Shown here piece after piece: positions 15,176-22,452 of a stretch of 23,847 nt of DNA. The stretch is from JAHFPN01 sp036559465. Its GTDB lineage: Bacteria; Pseudomonadota; Alphaproteobacteria; Rhizobiales; Xanthobacteraceae. The notes beneath the pieces were generated by a model that had not been told where the DNA came from, searched no databases, and saw nothing but the letters and a program-made list of their open reading frames with translations. The DNA lies in contig DATBTC010000115.1 in NCBI GenBank assembly GCA_036559465.1, positions 1 through 23,847 on the forward strand, in the 5' to 3' direction. How positions within the stretch are numbered: position 1 is the stretch's first letter; every line of letters starts with the position of its first letter. The position numbers and the translations under genes are program-made.

Positions 15176-16159
15176 TTACCACACCGTCGGCCGGGTCGGC
15201 GCGTGATTTGGATCGACGGAGCGTTCGGGTAGGAACTTTTCGACTAGTCGTGCCGCTTCGGGCAGAATCGCGCCATCCTTGGCGTCGTGGCGGTATTGGA
15301 AGATGCCGGCTGCCTCTTCGAGTTCCCGACTGCTCCGGGTCACGAGCAGTACCGGGGGCGGATTTGCAGCGAAACGATAGAATCCTTTGACATAGGTGCC
15401 GCGCAGCTCGAAGCCCGCCCGGTGCAGGATCACGAGCACACTATCGCTGAACATTGCGATCATATGCGCGCCGCCGCCCTGGGAGGAGATGAAATTTTTG
15501 CAGTCGGCGAATACCGCGAGCTTGAGCTCGTTGTAGCTGGCACGGCTCCGGCCGGCGGCGGCCAACCGCTCGAACACGATCACGTCCGGATGCTGGCGCA
15601 ACAGCGCCTCGTCGTCGAATGGATATGGGATGTTGTGGTCGGCCGAGTACCCGAGCACGCCAAGATCGATCGACCCGAACCCTTCGCGGAAATATACGAT
15701 CTGGAACTTCTGCTTCAGCAACGTGAACATCCGGTCCAGCGTATCGACGGGCATGAAATTGACCGGACCGATGTCCCACTCCAGGCAATGCTTGTTGTGG
15801 ACAACGAGAATCGGCTTGTCGAAGTCGCTGCCGAAACGCCTTTCATAAACGCGCCGATAGTCGGGAAATTGAGCGAATAGACTCGGCTGCAATGAAAGCT
15901 CGCCCCAGTTCGGCCAGTATGTGGGACGATCTTCGAAAGGGACGTATCTGCGCTGCTCTGATTTCTCCGCGTAATTTTCCTTATTCAAAAAATAGTAGAA
16001 TGGCCGCATGCCGGCATAGCTCACCACCCGCCGGTACTTGAGACGCCCGTGCACGTGCAGCCAATGGATGAACGGCACGAAGCAGACGAGCTCCGGGCTG
16101 AACTCGCCGGTATATTCGAGCGTATCGGGAAGCTGGGAAACCAGTTCGTCGGGAGTCAT
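15176..16159 (-). CDS. Hypothetical protein, possibly glycosyltransferase-like
   Basis: A 327-residue soluble protein I do not recognise by name. It has two alpha/beta-looking halves. The N-terminal part is rich in aromatics (PFIHWLHVHGRLKYRRVV, PFYYFLNKENY, PTYWPNWGEL). The C-terminal half has Rossmann-type strands (KPILVVHNKHC, FQIVYFREG, PDVIVFERL). It also has a Gly-rich turn (FISSQGGGAHMIAMFSDS, about 245-262) of the kind that contacts the nucleotide-sugar phosphate in GT-B glycosyltransferases. That similarity is architectural only. The coding sequence includes AT-rich stretches (for example near 15965-16005) that stand out from the GC-rich neighbours, hinting at different ancestry. The start at 16159 has only a weak ribosome-binding site (GAGCC). 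It lies 39 nt upstream of the thiamine-diphosphate enzyme gene on the same strand, probably one transcript. Confidence 0.65.
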   Translation of the reverse strand: MTPDELVSQLPDTLEYTGEFSPELVCFVPFIHWLHVHGRLKYRRVVSYAGMRPFYYFLNKENYAEKSEQRRYVPFEDRPTYWPNWGELSLQPSLFAQFPDYRRVYERRFGSDFDKPILVVHNKHCLEWDIGPVNFMPVDTLDRMFTLLKQKFQIVYFREGFGSIDLGVLGYSADHNIPYPFDDEALLRQHPDVIVFERLAAAGRSRASYNELKLAVFADCKNFISSQGGGAHMIAMFSDSVLVILHRAGFELRGTYVKGFYRFAANPPPVLLVTRSSRELEEAAGIFQYRHDAKDGAILPEAARLVEKFLPERSVDPNHAPTRPTVW

Positions 16160-16459
16160 TGCGGGCTCAGTGGCAGGCTACAAGTATAGCGATCGCGCAT
16201 TCGGCTGGGTGGCGCGTTAAGGCGACCCCGCAATAAGCCTTGAATAAGCCATCCGACTCTGCTCTAAGCTCGCTGGATAGAGCGCTCAGGCGCTCGCGGG
16301 CCGCGTGTTTGAAATCGTTAGCAACTTTTTCCGCCCGTTCATCAAACTACCCCCATCGACAACCCAGATCACGCGGGGCGTCTTCGATCCACCCCCGCGA
16401 CTCGCGGCAGGCAGGCCCCTCGTGGCCGAGCCCGTTTCGATTCGCATGTATGAAAGAAA
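16160..16459. other. Divergent intergenic region and long leader of the helicase gene
   Basis: A 300-nt region without a gene. A promoter candidate lies at 16240-16268. Downstream of it the leader would carry two hairpins: GAGCGC-TCAG-GCGCTC at 16280-16295, close to the predicted 5' end, and CCGCG-ACT-CGCGG at 16395-16407. Three GANTC sites (16255, 16399, 16439) are present. The last 15 nt before the ATG are A-rich. A leader of about 185 nt is typical of cold-inducible RNA helicase genes, but that regulation is inference. Confidence 0.45.
16240..16268 (+). promoter_or_regulatory. Candidate sigma-70 promoter for the helicase gene
   Basis: TTGAAT (16240-16245), 17-nt spacer, TCTAAG (16263-16268). 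The -35 matches 4 of 6 and the -10 three or four of 6. A start near 16275 would give a leader of about 185 nt with a hairpin right at its 5' end. Confidence 0.4.
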
Positions 16460-17878
16460 ATGCAATTGAATTCCTTCAATGAACTCGGCCTCGCAGCGCC
16501 GATCACCCGCGCTCTCGCCGAAGAAAACTACACCGTCCCGACACCGATCCAGAAACAGGCCATTCCCCATGTTCTCGCGCGCCGCGACCTCGTCGGCATC
16601 GCCCAGACCGGCACCGGCAAGACGGCCGCCTTCGCGCTTCCGATCTTGAACCATCTGCTCGCGCAGCCGATGCGGCGCGAGCCGCGCTTCTGCCGCGTGC
16701 TGGTGCTCAGCCCGACGCGCGAGCTCTCCGGGCAGATCCTCGAAAGTTTCCGCACCTACGGGCGTCACGTGCGCCCGACGGTCGCGCTCGCCATCGGCGG
16801 CGTGCCGATGAGCCGTCAAATTCGCGCACTCTCCGGCGGCGTCGACGTGCTTGTCGCCACGCCCGGACGGCTGCTCGACCTGATGCGAAGCCGCGCGGTC
16901 ATGCTCGATCGCGTCGAAGTGTTCGTGCTCGACGAGGCCGACCGGATGCTCGACATGGGCTTCATCCACGATATCCGCACGGTCGTCGCCAAGCTGCCGG
17001 CGCAGCGCCAGACGCTGTTCTTCTCGGCCACCATGCCGGGCGAGATCGAGTCGCTGGTGGGCAAGCTGCTGCGCGATCCCGTCCGCGTCGCGGTCACACC
17101 GGCTGCCAAGACCGTCGATCTGGTCGATCAGCGCATCATGCTCGTCGACCAGGCCGCCAAGGGCACTCTGCTCGCCGATCTCCTGAAGCGCGAGCCCGTC
17201 GACCGGGCTCTCGTCTTCACCCGCACCAAGCGCGGGGCCGATCGCGTCGTGCGCGGGCTCAAGAGCGCGGGAATCGCCGCCGAGGCGATCCACGGCAATA
17301 AATCGCAAAATCAGCGTGAGCGCGTGCTCGCCGATTTCCGTGTCGGCAAGGTACGCGTGCTCATCGCCACGGACATCGCCGCCCGCGGTATCGACGTCGA
17401 CGGCATCAGTCACGTGATCAACTACGATCTGCCGAACATTCCCGAGAGCTACGTCCATCGCATCGGCCGCACCGCGCGCGCCGGAAACACGGGCGTCGCG
17501 ATCTCGTTCTGCGATCACACCGAGACGCCGTTTCTTCGCGATATCGAGCGGCTGATCCGCATGCCGATCGCCTCGACCGATTTGCGCAAGGAGCCCCATC
17601 GGGCCGCCCCGAAAGCGAATCGTCCGCATGGAAATCGTCCCGCGCAGAACGGCCATCACCGGCAGCATGGCCGCGGAAACAAACCCCATCGCGGACGGCA
17701 CGGCTCGGGCCACGGTTCCGGTCAAGGCCGGGCCGAAGCGCCGCGCCATGAGCATAGCGAGCCGCGCAACGGGGAGCTTCGCGGTACCGAGCTTTCCGGT
17801 GTAAACTTCCTGCAGCGCAAACCGGCTCGCGATCAGCACGGCCCGCGGGTCAGCGGCAATCACCGTCACGCCCGCTGA
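16460..17878 (+). CDS. rhlE: DEAD-box RNA helicase, RhlE type
   Basis: An ATP-dependent RNA helicase for remodelling structured RNA (ribosome assembly, mRNA decay, cold growth). 472 residues with every motif in order: the Q motif (F6...YTVPTPIQ, about 6-31), motif I AQTGTGKT (48-55), PTREL (85-89), GG and TPGR (134-137), DEAD (158-161), SAT (189-191), then domain 2 with LVFTRTKR, LIATDIAARGID (301-312) and HRIGRTAR (333-340). After about residue 378 comes a 95-residue disordered tail rich in His, Arg, Gly and Asn (HGNRPAQNGHHRQHGRG and similar), the usual RNA-binding extension of RhlE proteins, here with an unusual number of histidines. The ATG at 16460 has only a weak, A-rich ribosome-binding region. 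infA begins 29 nt downstream, so the two are very likely co-transcribed. Confidence 0.95.
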   Translation: MQLNSFNELGLAAPITRALAEENYTVPTPIQKQAIPHVLARRDLVGIAQTGTGKTAAFALPILNHLLAQPMRREPRFCRVLVLSPTRELSGQILESFRTYGRHVRPTVALAIGGVPMSRQIRALSGGVDVLVATPGRLLDLMRSRAVMLDRVEVFVLDEADRMLDMGFIHDIRTVVAKLPAQRQTLFFSATMPGEIESLVGKLLRDPVRVAVTPAAKTVDLVDQRIMLVDQAAKGTLLADLLKREPVDRALVFTRTKRGADRVVRGLKSAGIAAEAIHGNKSQNQRERVLADFRVGKVRVLIATDIAARGIDVDGISHVINYDLPNIPESYVHRIGRTARAGNTGVAISFCDHTETPFLRDIERLIRMPIASTDLRKEPHRAAPKANRPHGNRPAQNGHHRQHGRGNKPHRGRHGSGHGSGQGRAEAPRHEHSEPRNGELRGTELSGVNFLQRKPARDQHGPRVSGNHRHAR

Positions 17879-17907
17879 GCCGACCAATCAGGCAACTGGA
17901 GAAACGA

Positions 17908-18180
17908 ATGGCTAAAGAAGAAATGTTGGAGTTCGAAGGCAAGGTCACCGAAGTCCTGCCCGACGGAAATTTTCGGGTACAGCTCGACAATAACCACGTG
18001 ATCCTGGCCTACGCGGCCGGCAAGATGCGCAAGCATCGCATCCGCACGCTGGAAGGCGACCGGGTCACCGTCGAAATGTCGCCTTACGATCTCGAGCGCG
18101 GCCGCATCAGCTTCCGGCACAAGTCCGACAGCCCGATCGTTTCATCGGCGCCGCGCCGTCCGAATTTCCGCCGGCGTTGA
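17908..18180 (+). CDS. infA: Translation initiation factor IF-1
   Basis: Binds the ribosomal A site during initiation. It is a single S1/OB-fold protein of 90 residues; ordinary IF-1 is about 72. Conserved elements: MAKEEMLEFEGKVTEVLPDGNFRV at the start, NNHVILAYAAGKMRKHRIRTL and GDRVTVEMSPYDLERGRISFR. About 15 extra residues (SPIVSSAPRRPNFRRR) form a basic tail. Rhizobiales genomes frequently have more than one infA, so this helicase-linked copy may be an accessory or cold-induced paralogue; I cannot see the rest of the genome. The ATG is preceded by GGAG (CTGGAGAAACGA). aspS starts 54 nt downstream after a hairpin. Confidence 0.95.
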   Translation: MAKEEMLEFEGKVTEVLPDGNFRVQLDNNHVILAYAAGKMRKHRIRTLEGDRVTVEMSPYDLERGRISFRHKSDSPIVSSAPRRPNFRRR

Positions 18181-18190
18181 TTTAATTTCT

Positions 18191-18214
18191 AGCCGGTGAC
18201 CACCGGCTCGTTCT
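18191..18214 (+). terminator. Possible weak terminator/attenuator between infA and aspS
   Basis: AGCCGGT (18191-18197), loop GACC, ACCGGCT (18202-18208) make a perfect 7-bp stem followed by CGTTCTT. It starts 11 nt after the infA stop. The T tract is poor, so partial termination or a processing hairpin is as likely as full termination. Confidence 0.4.
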
Positions 18215-18234
18215 TGACCGTTCCTGGATCGTTC

Positions 18235-20049
18235 ATGCACCGCTACCGCACCCATACCTGCGGCGCGCTCCGCGAGGCCGACCTCGACGCGACCGCGCGC
18301 CTTTCCGGCTGGTGCCACCGCATCCGCGACCATGGCGGCCTGCTGTTCATCGATCTGCGCGACCATTATGGACTGACGCAGATCGTCGCCGACCCGGGTA
18401 GCCCCGCCTTCAAGATCGCCGAGACGCTGCGCTCCGAATGGGTGATCCGCGTCGATGGCAAAGTGCGGAAGCGTCCCGCGGGGACGGAAAATCCCGAGCT
18501 GCCAACGGGTCAGATCGAAATCTTCGCGACCGAGATCGAGGTTCTGGGGCCGGCGGCGGAGCTGCCGCTGCCGGTATTCGGCGAGCAGGAATACCCCGAG
18601 GAAATGCGGCTCAAGTACCGCTTCCTCGATCTACGGCGCGAGCATTTGCACAACAACATCATGAAGCGCGGCGCGATCGTCGATTCCTTGCGCCGGAGGA
18701 TGAAAGAGCAGGGCTTCTTCGAATTCCAGACGCCGATCCTCACCGCATCCTCGCCCGAGGGCGCGCGCGACTATCTTGTGCCCGCGCGCCTGCACCCGGG
18801 CAAATTCTATGCGCTCCCGCAGGCGCCCCAGCAGTTCAAGCAGCTCACCATGATCGCGGGCTTCGACCGCTATTTCCAGATTGCGCCCTGTTTCCGCGAC
18901 GAGGACGCCCGCGCCGACCGCTCGCCCGGCGAATTCTACCAGCTCGACATCGAAATGAGCTTCGTCACGCAAGAGGATGTTTTTACTGCAGTCGAGCCGG
19001 TGCTGCGCGGCGTATTCGAGGAATTCGCCGACGGCAAACCGGTGACTTCCGAATTCCCGCGCATCCCCTATGCCGAAGCGCTGTTGCTATACGGCACCGA
19101 CAAGCCCGATCTGCGCAATCCGCTGCGCATTGCCGATGTCTCCAAGGAGTTCGTGCGCGACGATGTCACCTTCAACGCTTTCAAGAAGGTGATTTCCGCG
19201 GGCGGCGTGGTACGCGCGATCCCCGCGCCCGGCGCCGCGGGCCAACCGCGCTCCTTCTTCGACAAGCTGAACGATTGGGCGCGCACCGAAATGCAGGCGC
19301 CCGGCCTCGGCTATGTCGTCTATGACGAAGACAACGGACTACCGGTGGGCAAGGGTCCGATCGCGAAATTCCTCTCCGAGCCCGCGCTCTCCGGCATCGC
19401 GCGCGCCACCGGCATGGGGCCGGGCGATGCCGTGTTCTTCGCCGCCGACAAGCCGGCGCTCGCCGCCAAGCTCGCCGGTGCCGTGCGCATCAAGATCGGC
19501 GACGAGCTAGGGCTGGTGCACGGCAACCGCTTCGAATTTTGCTGGATCGTAGACTTCCCAATGTACGAATGGAGCGAGGAAGAGAAGAAGATCGACTTCT
19601 CCCATAACCCGTTCTCCATGCCGAACATGGACTTGGACAAGTTTCTTCGGCTCGATCCCAAGGACAAGGAGCGCGTGCTGGCGATCAAGGCGATCCAATA
19701 CGACATCGTCTGCAACGGCACCGAGCTTTCCTCCGGCGCCATCCGCAACCATCGGCCGGATGTGATGAAAAAGGCCTTCGGGATCGCCGGTTACGACGAA
19801 CAAGTGCTGGAGAAGAAATTCGGCGGCATGTTGCGCGCGCTGCAATACGGGGCGCCCCCCCACGGTGGTATCGCGCCCGGCATCGACCGTATCGTCATGC
19901 TGCTCTGCGGCGAGCAGAACCTGCGCGAAGTGGTGCTGTTCCCCATGAACCAGCGCGCTGAGGACCTGATGATGGGGGCGCCCTCCGAGGTCGGCCCGAA
20001 GCAGCTGCGCGAGCTGCATATCAAGCTCGTGCCGCCCGAAAATCGTTAA
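18235..20049 (+). CDS. aspS: Aspartyl-tRNA synthetase (non-discriminating type predicted)
   Basis: Class II synthetase, 604 residues, charging tRNA-Asp. Order: anticodon-binding OB fold (1-110), motif 1 region around RREHLHNNIMKRGAIVDSLR, motif 2 FRDEDARADRSPGEFYQLDIE, the bacterial GAD insertion (about 295-430) and motif 3 GIAPGIDRIVML. Two residues that separate discriminating from non-discriminating enzymes are of the non-discriminating kind. These are H33 in RIRDHGG (L30 in E. coli, H31 in Pseudomonas aeruginosa) and G83 in RPAGTENP (Lys in E. coli, G82 in P. aeruginosa). The enzyme is therefore expected also to load Asp on tRNA-Asn, which GatCAB amidates. The ATG at 18235 was preferred to the in-frame GTG at 18196 because AspRS proteins begin MHRYR(S/T)HTCG and the GTG lies in the upstream hairpin. 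Confidence 0.97.
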   Translation: MHRYRTHTCGALREADLDATARLSGWCHRIRDHGGLLFIDLRDHYGLTQIVADPGSPAFKIAETLRSEWVIRVDGKVRKRPAGTENPELPTGQIEIFATEIEVLGPAAELPLPVFGEQEYPEEMRLKYRFLDLRREHLHNNIMKRGAIVDSLRRRMKEQGFFEFQTPILTASSPEGARDYLVPARLHPGKFYALPQAPQQFKQLTMIAGFDRYFQIAPCFRDEDARADRSPGEFYQLDIEMSFVTQEDVFTAVEPVLRGVFEEFADGKPVTSEFPRIPYAEALLLYGTDKPDLRNPLRIADVSKEFVRDDVTFNAFKKVISAGGVVRAIPAPGAAGQPRSFFDKLNDWARTEMQAPGLGYVVYDEDNGLPVGKGPIAKFLSEPALSGIARATGMGPGDAVFFAADKPALAAKLAGAVRIKIGDELGLVHGNRFEFCWIVDFPMYEWSEEEKKIDFSHNPFSMPNMDLDKFLRLDPKDKERVLAIKAIQYDIVCNGTELSSGAIRNHRPDVMKKAFGIAGYDEQVLEKKFGGMLRALQYGAPPHGGIAPGIDRIVMLLCGEQNLREVVLFPMNQRAEDLMMGAPSEVGPKQLRELHIKLVPPENR

Positions 20050-20131
20050 AGATTCAATCCGAACGCTCCATTTAACGCCACCTTAATCCGGGCCGGGTCC
20101 AAATGGGCCATATCCGGGTAAGGCGGGCGTA

Positions 20132-21745
20132 GTGCTTAAATTCGAACGATTGTGGGTTGTCGCGATAGCTGCGGGCGCTTTGCTCGCCGGGTTGCCTATT
20201 CTTGTCGTCGAACGCCTGACCAATACGTACGTAGAACGTAACGCCACATCCCATCTCGACTCCTTCGCCCATGGCGTCCTCGGAAACACCGAGGCGCGGC
20301 TCGAGCGGGCCTCGAACCTGTTGGTCGATCTAGCGAAGGCGGACATCTCCGACTGCTCGGTCGGTTCAGTGGATATCATGCGGCGCGCGCTCTATGGCGC
20401 GGCTCCCGTCCGCGAGGTCGTCGTTCTGGAAGACGGCAATCGCGTCCTCTGCTCGAGCTCGGGAACCATTGCCGATCAACGCGTGGTCCTGCGCGAAACG
20501 AACATGCCGGGCCGGCAGTTCGCGTTGGCGATCGTGAGCTTCCGCGATCAGGACGAGCGCGCCATGCGGCTGCGTCTGGACCTGCCAGGCGCGCGCTCGA
20601 TCGCCGCGATCACCCCGGTGGGGGCGCTTTTAAACGAGGCAACTCCGGCAAATCGCCGCAGCAGTTACCGAGTGCGGTTGCTGCTCGATGGCGGCCAGCT
20701 TTCGGCGCAACAGCAGATCGAAGCCCAGGAGCGTAGTTTCGACGGCGGACAGTCGATCGCCGTTTCAGTGCGCTCGACCCGTTTTCCGGTCGTGTTGATC
20801 GCCGAATATAGCCGCGCCGCGATGGCCGCGGACTATGACAACGTGCTCCTGGTGACACGCCTGTTCCCGACCGTCATTTCGTTCTTCCTGATCCTGTTCG
20901 CCTGGCTCGCGGTTCGTCGCCGTCGCACCGATCCGACCTCGGCCTTCGCTACTGCCCTTGAAAGTGGCGAGATCGTTCCGTTCTTCCAGCCGATCGTGGA
21001 CATCAAGACCGGAAGATTGCGTGCGGCCGAGGTACTCGCGCGCTGGCGCCGACCCGACGGCACGATGGTGATGCCGTTGAGTTTCATTCCGCACGCCGAG
21101 CAATCGGGCCAGATCTTCGAGATGACGCGCATGCTGATGCGCCGCGCTCGCGACGAGGTTGGCGCCGCCTATGCAGTGCGGCCGAACTTGCGGTTGGGCT
21201 TCAATCTTTGCGCCGGCCACTTTGCCGACTCCACGATTGTGGGCGACGTGAGGCAGATTTTCACCGGCTCCCAGATCTCCTACAAGCAGCTTCTTTTCGA
21301 GGTTACCGAGCGCGATCCGTTGCCCGATCTCGACGAGGCGCGCCGCGTGATCTCGTCCCTTCAGGGGCTGGGCTGCAAGGTAGCCATCGACGACTACGGC
21401 ACCGGTCACGGCGGCATGTCGTACCTGCTCAAGCTAGGCGTCGATTGCATCAAGATCGACAAGATGTTCGTCGATGCGATCTCGACCGAGCGCTATTCGC
21501 AGACCATCATCGAGACGCTGATCGAGTTGGCGAAGAGCATGCGCATGGAGGTCATTGCCGAGGGCGTCGAGACCTTCGAGCAGGTCGAGTTCCTTCGTGC
21601 CAAGGGTATCACCGTCGCCCAGGGCTTCCTGTTCGCCCCGCCGCTGCCGGCAAGCTCGTTCCTGGCGCTCGTGGAAGCGATGGAGAAGCCGAAGCTCAGC
21701 ATCGTCGAACACGAGCCGCTCGCAGTCGGAGCCGGCGCGGCCTGA
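20132..21745 (+). CDS. CSS-motif EAL-domain c-di-GMP phosphodiesterase
   Basis: An inner-membrane protein of 537 residues. Membrane helix 1 is at about 8-28. A periplasmic domain (about 30-238) follows with C75 and the CSS motif (C107-S108-S109 in NRVLCSSSG), membrane helix 2 is at 240-261, and a cytoplasmic EAL domain occupies about 275-525. This matches PdeC-like CSS-EAL proteins, in which a disulfide between the two periplasmic cysteines restrains activity. EAL catalytic residues are complete: E300 (here E-V-L rather than E-A-L), N358 (LGFNLCAG), E390 in LLFEVTE, D420-D421 (AIDDYGTG), K441 (IKIDK), E477/E480 (EGVE) and Q497 (QGFLF). It should therefore be an active c-di-GMP phosphodiesterase. 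There is no GGDEF domain. The start is GTG at 20132 after AAGGCGGG. It lies 82 nt after aspS and may have its own promoter. Confidence 0.92.
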   Translation: MLKFERLWVVAIAAGALLAGLPILVVERLTNTYVERNATSHLDSFAHGVLGNTEARLERASNLLVDLAKADISDCSVGSVDIMRRALYGAAPVREVVVLEDGNRVLCSSSGTIADQRVVLRETNMPGRQFALAIVSFRDQDERAMRLRLDLPGARSIAAITPVGALLNEATPANRRSSYRVRLLLDGGQLSAQQQIEAQERSFDGGQSIAVSVRSTRFPVVLIAEYSRAAMAADYDNVLLVTRLFPTVISFFLILFAWLAVRRRRTDPTSAFATALESGEIVPFFQPIVDIKTGRLRAAEVLARWRRPDGTMVMPLSFIPHAEQSGQIFEMTRMLMRRARDEVGAAYAVRPNLRLGFNLCAGHFADSTIVGDVRQIFTGSQISYKQLLFEVTERDPLPDLDEARRVISSLQGLGCKVAIDDYGTGHGGMSYLLKLGVDCIKIDKMFVDAISTERYSQTIIETLIELAKSMRMEVIAEGVETFEQVEFLRAKGITVAQGFLFAPPLPASSFLALVEAMEKPKLSIVEHEPLAVGAGAA

Positions 21746-21780
21746 GTTGGGGCAATCTCTCTCGATCCACCGCCGTGGCG

Positions 21781-21847
21781 GAATCGATTTCTGAACCCAA
21801 GATGCCAACCCGCGAGGGCGATTCGCAAATCCGCCGGATTCGGAATC
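21781..21847. promoter_or_regulatory. Cluster of four GANTC (CcrM) sites
   Basis: GANTC occurs at 21781, 21820, 21837 and 21843; the last two form a near-palindrome GATTC-G-GAATC. In alphaproteobacteria GANTC is the CcrM adenine-methylation site and clusters occur in promoters whose activity follows the replication cycle. The role here is inferred. Confidence 0.4.
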
Positions 21848-21928
21848 GACATTCGAGCAATGCCCTTAAAGCGTCTCCCTCGGCATCGATTTCCAGCTCA
21901 AGCCTCTGAAAAACACGGTAAAATCCTC

Positions 21929-21965
21929 GCGAGCGCAAATTCATGGAATGTTCATTGCGCCTCGC
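21929..21965. repeat. Bulged inverted repeat upstream of the glycine-zipper gene
   Basis: GCGAGCGCAA (21929-21938) pairs with TTGCGCCTCGC (21955-21965) apart from one bulged C, around a 16-nt loop. It is 44 nt before the gene start, so it may be a leader hairpin or an operator. Confidence 0.4.
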
Positions 21966-22008
21966 GTATGCCAAATTAGGTTTGCAATTCTGACAAGGAG
22001 CCCATCCC

Positions 22009-22323
22009 ATGAAGAAGTTTCTTGCGATCGGACTGGCGGCTGCGCTTGCTCTGCCCGTTGCGGTTTCCATGCCGCAGCCCGCGGCCGCACAAGACCCTGT
22101 CGCCGGTGGAATTATCGGCGGCTTGCTCGGAGCCGGAGTCGGCGCCGCAGTCGGCGGTCGCCGCGGTGCGGTTGCCGGCGCCATCATTGGCGGCACGACC
22201 GGCGTCATCCTCGGCGCGCAGGCCGGCCCGGGCTATGAGGGTTACTATTGGGGTAACGATGGCCGCTGCTATTATCAGTACCCGAACGGGCAGATCGTGC
22301 GCGCTCAGCGCCGCTATTGCTAG
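22009..22323 (+). CDS. Small secreted glycine-zipper protein
   Basis: 104 residues. A signal peptide (MKKFLAIGLAAALALPVAV, cleavage after AAA before QDPVAGG) is followed by a glycine-zipper stretch at about residues 32-72 (GGIIGGLLGAGVGAAVGG, then GAVAGAIIGGTTG). A short C-terminal domain YEGYYWGNDGRCYYQYPNG...RRYC follows, with two cysteines. Glycine zippers form tightly packed membrane helices in outer-membrane or surface proteins such as the SlyB/YMGG-like families. The function of the rhizobial members is unknown; envelope association is likely. The start has an excellent AAGGAG 8-9 nt upstream. The gene is monocistronic, bounded by a strong terminator 30 nt downstream. Confidence 0.85.
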   Translation: MKKFLAIGLAAALALPVAVSMPQPAAAQDPVAGGIIGGLLGAGVGAAVGGRRGAVAGAIIGGTTGVILGAQAGPGYEGYYWGNDGRCYYQYPNGQIVRAQRRYC

Positions 22324-22353
22324 TAATGTTCCGCACTGCGGCTTTGAAAATGA

Positions 22354-22380
22354 GGGCGGCCTTCGGGCCGCCCTTTCGAT
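22354..22380 (+). terminator. Rho-independent terminator of the glycine-zipper gene
   Basis: A perfect 8-bp stem GGGCGGCC/GGCCGCCC (22354-22361 with 22366-22373), a stable TTCG tetraloop, then TTTCGATTCTT. It lies 30 nt after the stop codon. Confidence 0.85.
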
Positions 22381-22421
22381 TCTTGTAGCCCCAATTCTTG
22401 CAAGCCTGATGGCGCTAGCCG

Positions 22422-22452
22422 AAAAGAGAAGGGGCGGCTTCGTAGCCGCCCC
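22422..22452 (-). terminator. Minus-strand intrinsic terminator (3' end of the sRNA candidate)
   Basis: A perfect 8-bp stem GGGGCGGC/GCCGCCCC (22452-22445 with 22438-22431), loop TACGAA, followed on the minus strand by TTCTCTTTT. On the plus strand the hairpin is followed by AGTTCAAA, so it works only leftwards. Confidence 0.75.

Larger units (their letters stand above)
21746..22008. other. Intergenic region upstream of the glycine-zipper gene
   Basis: 263 nt without a credible gene. It contains four GANTC sites in 67 nt (21781-21847), a bulged inverted repeat (21929-21965) and an AT-richer stretch ahead of the Shine-Dalgarno. No clear -35/-10 pair or terminator for the EAL gene was found. 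Confidence 0.45.

Noticed and set aside
16286..17887. 533-codon open frame antisense to the DEAD-box helicase
   Set aside because: It is the mirror of a strongly coding GC-rich gene, its product is a low-complexity Arg/Asp/His/Glu mixture without domains, and it covers the helicase promoter leader.
18438..19325. 295-codon frame overlapping aspS in another phase
   Set aside because: The product is an Arg/Ala/Gly-rich shadow of high-GC codon usage; aspS has all synthetase motifs.
21775..21909. Possible small coding region after the EAL gene
   Set aside because: The frame is a continuation of a shadow of the EAL gene, lacks a ribosome-binding site, and is dominated by the GANTC-rich repeats.
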